Source: an uncultured Verrucomicrobiota bacterium (lineage in GTDB: Bacteria; Verrucomicrobiota; Verrucomicrobiia; Limisphaerales; UBA9464). From it: a stretch of 64,000 nt of DNA. Shown here piece after piece: positions 61,601-64,000 of the stretch; positions within the stretch are counted from its first letter, which is position 1; each line of letters opens with the position of its first letter. Under the pieces are notes generated by a model. The model did no database searches, was not told where the DNA came from, and worked only from the letters and a program-made list of their open reading frames with translations. The DNA lies in contig CAIJLV010000075.1 in the NCBI GenBank assembly GCA_903821635.1, positions 1-64,000 of the forward strand, given 5' to 3'. A program made the translations under genes and the position numbers.

Positions 61601-63756
61601 AAGAGGTCGTTTTCGGCGGCATCTGCCAACGCATCCGCCTGCGCTTGGGCAAAGAAAGCCGCAATGTCGGGCCCGGTAATTGCCCGGACCTGCTCTAAAA
61701 TAGCGTTCACCTCAGCTACCTCCGCCGGCGAGGGCAACCGCCCTTGGCGTTGAATCGCGTCCAACTGTAGCCCGATCTGATCCATGAGGGCGCTGGCCTG
61801 TTCCGTCGCGCTCAAGGCATGCCGGACCGGGGCCGCCTCATTACTACTGGAACTACCATCACAAACCGTCGTGACACACCCGTCGGCACACTTGCCCCGC
61901 CCGGCGCTGGCCGCCGACTTGCACTCGCTACGGGCTGCATTGGCCGCGGCCAAACCAGCCGCAGTCACCCCGTTTTTCACAGTCTCATCGAAAACCCGGT
62001 CGCAGTCATTTTCTGCACCCCGGCCGGCATCTTTGCATCGCTCGGCGCATTTGGAGTCGGTCTTGGTTTTACATTTATCTTCCGGAATTTTCGGGTCCGG
62101 CGGGGCCGTCGGGGGCGGCGAGCCCGGCGGGGGCTTGGGGGGAGTGACCGGCGGTGGGCCTTCAAATCCATGCCAACCGGGCTGCCGGATGCCCACGCCG
62201 GGATCGGTGCAGACGAGTTTACCGTCGGCGCTGACCGTCATGAGGCCCACGGTCTCCCACTTGCCCGTGTCGTGGTTAAAGGACATCAGCACCGCCTTGC
62301 CCCCGGGGGCGAGGGGGAAGCCGTCGCGATTCGGCATGTTGGGAAAGCAGGCCGACACCGGCCGGTCAAAATTCTGCCCGCCGTCGGATTGCACCGTAAT
62401 ATCGAGCAAATGCTCCAAGCCAGCCGGCAGCGGCTCCGGCAACCGGGAGGGTGCCACCATCGAAATCCCGACCCGGCCGCCGCGTTTGCCGTCGTTGTCG
62501 AACAGTGAATTGGCCGGCACGGTGATCCGCACGTCAGCCAACGCCGGGTTGGCCGCCAACACGTCCGGAGCGAGGCGAATCTCGGTTGCCTGCGTCGCGC
62601 TGACCGGCTGCAAGGTGCCTGCCGGAATCAGCGGTAAGTAAATGACGCCGCCGCCGGGAGCTAGGTTGTCCGCCTGCCCCCCGGCGGCTTCCCACGCCTT
62701 GCCAATGTTGGGGTAATACGCCCCGCCCGGCCAAGTGCTCAACGGCGAGGTGCGGCCGTCCACATGCACGAAGAAACGGCCCGCCGGGCAATTGGTCAGC
62801 GTGAACCGGCCGGCCGCATCGGTCACCGCACGCAGGGATTCCTCAGCACCATCCACAGTGACCGTCACCCCAGCCAAGGGGAGATTGGTCGTGCCATCCG
62901 GCCGCAGCGCGACCGGTTCGCTCGCGAAGACCACCCCGGAAATGGCGGTGCCCCCAACTGGAGTGGTGCTAAATGTGTCAAACCGCAGCACATGCAGCCC
63001 GCCCGGTTGACCGTCTCCGTCCGCATCCACGAGGCGGCCGGCCGCATCCTTGACCCCGGCAGCGTCAAAAATGGTGGTGATGCGCGTGCTGCCGGGAATC
63101 GGTTCCAGAAAGAACAACGACGCCTTGAGGCGGTCAGAACTCAGCTCCACCCGGCTCAAAAAGCGGCGGCCGCCAAAGCCGGCGAAGAAATTATCTTGGG
63201 TGATCTGCGCGTCGGCCGCCAGCGGAGCGGAGAAGCGCAAGACGGTTTCCCGGTTCACGGACACCCCGTTTTCACCAGCCAGCGGGGACGTGGATTGAAT
63301 GGTCGTGAGGACGGCAGGCTCAAGCGTGGCCCGATACTCCTGCAGGGCCGTCTGGCCATTACCGTCGGGATCCGCGCCGGCATCGGCCGCATCCAGCCCG
63401 TTCAAAGTCGGGTGTTGCAGTTCGTAAAAGTCGGGAATCTGGTCGCCATCCGAGTCCAAGCTGGCGTTTCGCGCGACCTGTTCCACGCGGAAGAAGCTCG
63501 CCCCCCCGGTGGCCGGCGGCGAAATCAGCGGCGGCGTGAGCCCCAAACCGACGGGCCGGTCCACCGACTCCGGGGTGGCGCCCTCAAGCAGTCGGTAATA
63601 ACTGGTGCCCTCGGCCGGAAAACCCAACTCCAACCGGCCCGCGGCGTTCAAAGCGGCTTCGGTGATGCGAAAGTCCTGCGCCAGCAAGGCTGCTTGGGCG
63701 AACAACAGGACCCAGGCGGATAAGCGCCGAAACCGTTGGGGAGAATTCAAAGACAT
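58672..63756 (-). CDS. Giant secreted multidomain protein A (1694 aa) with TSP3 and 24-aa repeats
   Basis: ATG 63756 is preferred over the upstream GTG near 63855 because a signal sequence starts there (RRLSAWVLLFAQAALLAQ). The domains are: an N-terminal beta domain ending FFRVEQ, a type-3 repeat (DSDGDQIPDFYELQHP), Big_5/Ig-like (NGVSVNRETVLRFSAPLAA), a carboxypeptidase-regulatory-like domain (GVTVTVDGAEESLRAVTDAA), a Cys-rich segment with eight Cys at about 560-633, LVIVD-like propeller pieces (FNDRAVVAMGANGVAVVDVA), a Big_5 domain, TSP3 repeats at about 1445-1555 and five and a half 24-aa repeats to the end. It is probably a surface or matrix protein. No sorting signal is visible. Confidence 0.82.
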   Translation of the reverse strand: MSLNSPQRFRRLSAWVLLFAQAALLAQDFRITEAALNAAGRLELGFPAEGTSYYRLLEGATPESVDRPVGLGLTPPLISPPATGGASFFRVEQVARNASLDSDGDQIPDFYELQHPTLNGLDAADAGADPDGNGQTALQEYRATLEPAVLTTIQSTSPLAGENGVSVNRETVLRFSAPLAADAQITQDNFFAGFGGRRFLSRVELSSDRLKASLFFLEPIPGSTRITTIFDAAGVKDAAGRLVDADGDGQPGGLHVLRFDTFSTTPVGGTAISGVVFASEPVALRPDGTTNLPLAGVTVTVDGAEESLRAVTDAAGRFTLTNCPAGRFFVHVDGRTSPLSTWPGGAYYPNIGKAWEAAGGQADNLAPGGGVIYLPLIPAGTLQPVSATQATEIRLAPDVLAANPALADVRITVPANSLFDNDGKRGGRVGISMVAPSRLPEPLPAGLEHLLDITVQSDGGQNFDRPVSACFPNMPNRDGFPLAPGGKAVLMSFNHDTGKWETVGLMTVSADGKLVCTDPGVGIRQPGWHGFEGPPPVTPPKPPPGSPPPTAPPDPKIPEDKCKTKTDSKCAERCKDAGRGAENDCDRVFDETVKNGVTAAGLAAANAARSECKSAASAGRGKCADGCVTTVCDGSSSSNEAAPVRHALSATEQASALMDQIGLQLDAIQRQGRLPSPAEVAEVNAILEQVRAITGPDIAAFFAQAQADALADAAENDLFSWGAPAYPVARLALSVASLRTAAPGGFETRVRSRLLRELTEAYGQYQVFPQQGVFGVTLRPNLERLENWFYDHRTRSVGSSGSRIVDGVQALPLPSFTLVPLIDRPGETAPLLPASVDTQLTSPTGPGETALAEINRLADVINTAVRLADGRDVDGDGLADVAELILGTSPQNPDSDRDGILDGAELDQGLNPLDGRPAAVGLIGSVPLPGEALDVAAFNDRAVVAMGANGVAVVDVAGGRLGVLVERLAAPGPVRIVALSQEFAVVGGDFPGLLVFAPQAPAETLRRVSLTGQVTAAAVEGGYAWITTSANELHFLDLSLGMIIDTAALPGVGLDVALEDGVATVVLNSQLLTFEFLAGSLVLRGEVALGLSMPDLVTQRRRVAVGDGVAYVTDLNGFGRFNVADPSRPVRLSGSQSYGPASFKQLLPNGSGTGLAVVGAAPNNVSPRTHNVQAFDLLDPAVNTAAGTLFTTPGVARAAALYNNFAYVADGVAGLQILNYLPGDIGTNPPTITLRTSALGSRVEAGQLMRLHATVFDDRQVRQVEFYHDGQRFAVDGNFPFEGAFTAPQITATQATLRVQAKAVDTAGNQTLSEEFILELVPDATSPRLLRTVPDQSALLPELSSLLALFSEPLDPATVTESSVTLLRPGTDGVFGTADDAVVPGITLEVRESIPSLALTASEPLPPGSYRLRFAPPLADRAGNPLGAPVTVDLVVFNPAIDADGDGLPDDVERLLGLDPLKADSNGNGVPDGAEDPDRDGLTSAFEIIFGTDPRRVDSDGNGLNDGDEDRDRDGLSERRELAAGTDPQRADTDGDGWPDEGEVTGGSDPLNPLSRPFVGALGLPFAELIAPAAVFGAGSAFGPTLAHPPVEIIAPAAVFGEGSAFGPTLAHPPIEVIVPAAVFGVGSAFGPTLANPPVEVIAPAAVFGPGSAFGPTLAHPPVEVLAPAAQFGPGGGFGPVLAQPPATLLIQPQ
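58676..59085 (-). repeat. 24-residue (72-nt) tandem repeat array ending giant A
   Basis: In translation order: LGLPFAELIAPAAVFGAG..., LAHPPVEIIAPAAVFGEG..., LAHPPIEVIVPAAVFGVG..., LANPPVEVIAPAAVFGPG..., LAHPPVEVLAPAAQFGPG..., then LAQPPATLLIQPQ and stop. Each full unit ends SAFGPT or a near match. The DNA period is 72 nt (58772 to 58844). Many third-base differences between units point to selection on the protein. The PPV at positions 4-6 and the Pro at 11 align with the repeats of giant C. Confidence 0.92.
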
Positions 63757-64000
63757 GGAAACAAGAGAGTGTGAGCCGTTCCGGATGGAAAAATGTGCAT
63801 GGATGGCTGCCCGCCGACCAGCCATCGCTGCGAAGGAACGGCAATTTTCGGCCACCGCCGACAGGAAGCTCGGTCCAACTGTGAGTCAATTCGCCAACCT
63901 TCACCGCCGTCTAACGAACTTTTTCACAAAACTTGCGCCCCCCCGGTTCGGCACTTCCCGGCCGCCACGGCTCCCGGCACGCTCGGCCCATGTCGTTTCC
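63757..64000. other. Upstream region of giant A
   Basis: 244 bp before the first gene of the surface cluster. It should carry the promoter for giant A and partner A on the minus strand. I see AT-rich stretches (around 63911-63935) but no convincing -35/-10 pair. No other gene is visible up to the window end. Confidence 0.3.

Overview
The window looks like chromosomal DNA from a high-GC Verrucomicrobiota bacterium, probably of the Pedosphaerales/Limisphaerales type (subdivision 3). The evidence is the mix of PVC-type CxxCH haem proteins, a PSD1 (DUF1549/DUF1553) and DUF1501 pair, ECF sigma factors with long C-terminal extensions, a PEP-CTERM protein, several secreted acyl esterases and very long secreted repeat proteins. 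All family names come from recognising motifs by eye; no database search was run.

Left part (1-15.3 kb): the 3' end of a PVC haem-binding protein gene is followed by a SUKH-type gene (minus strand) broken by an in-frame TAA, then a PAS-AraC regulator (minus). The regulator is divergent from a tightly packed seven-gene operon (3743-15189): GQSN esterase, a VHL-beta/metallopeptidase/DPP-IV fusion, a five-haem cytochrome, a beta-propeller protein, a second metallopeptidase, a ThuA-like protein and an enolase-superfamily enzyme. Most junctions overlap by 1-4 bases, and a perfect 11-bp hairpin closes the unit.

Middle part (15.5-37.4 kb): a membrane-anchored ECF sigma factor is coupled to a secreted partner paralogous to its own C-terminal region. 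Next come a small inverted-repeat element, an esterase/hydrolase fusion, the PSD1-DUF1501 pair, a GH36-like protein, a small membrane-anchored protein, a DadA-like oxidase, an acetylxylan-esterase-like protein, an ABC sugar-binding lipoprotein gene interrupted by TAA, a small hypothetical gene, tcdA, tRNA-Arg(CCG), a small hypothetical gene with ispF, and a hydroxyproline 2-epimerase-like gene. Peptidases, an X-Pro-type hydrolase, a hydroxyproline epimerase, an enolase-superfamily hydroxyproline-type enzyme and a D-amino-acid oxidase together hint at use of proline- or hydroxyproline-rich protein. This is an inference.

Right part (37.5-63.8 kb, all minus strand): a 26-kb surface or secreted protein cluster. 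Reading with the genes it runs: giant A (1694 aa), Gly-rich partner A, a hairpin, a PEP-CTERM protein, giant B (2467 aa), giant C (3445 aa), Gly-rich partner B. Giants A and C both end in thrombospondin-type-3 Ca-binding repeats followed by five and a half copies of a 24-residue repeat with the same layout. Each is followed by a paralogous Gly-rich secreted protein ending in VHAWTR. This duplicated pair (repeat-tipped giant plus HAWTR partner) is the best candidate here for an undescribed system. Also notable are two otherwise intact genes with in-frame UAA codons and the two-protease fusion.
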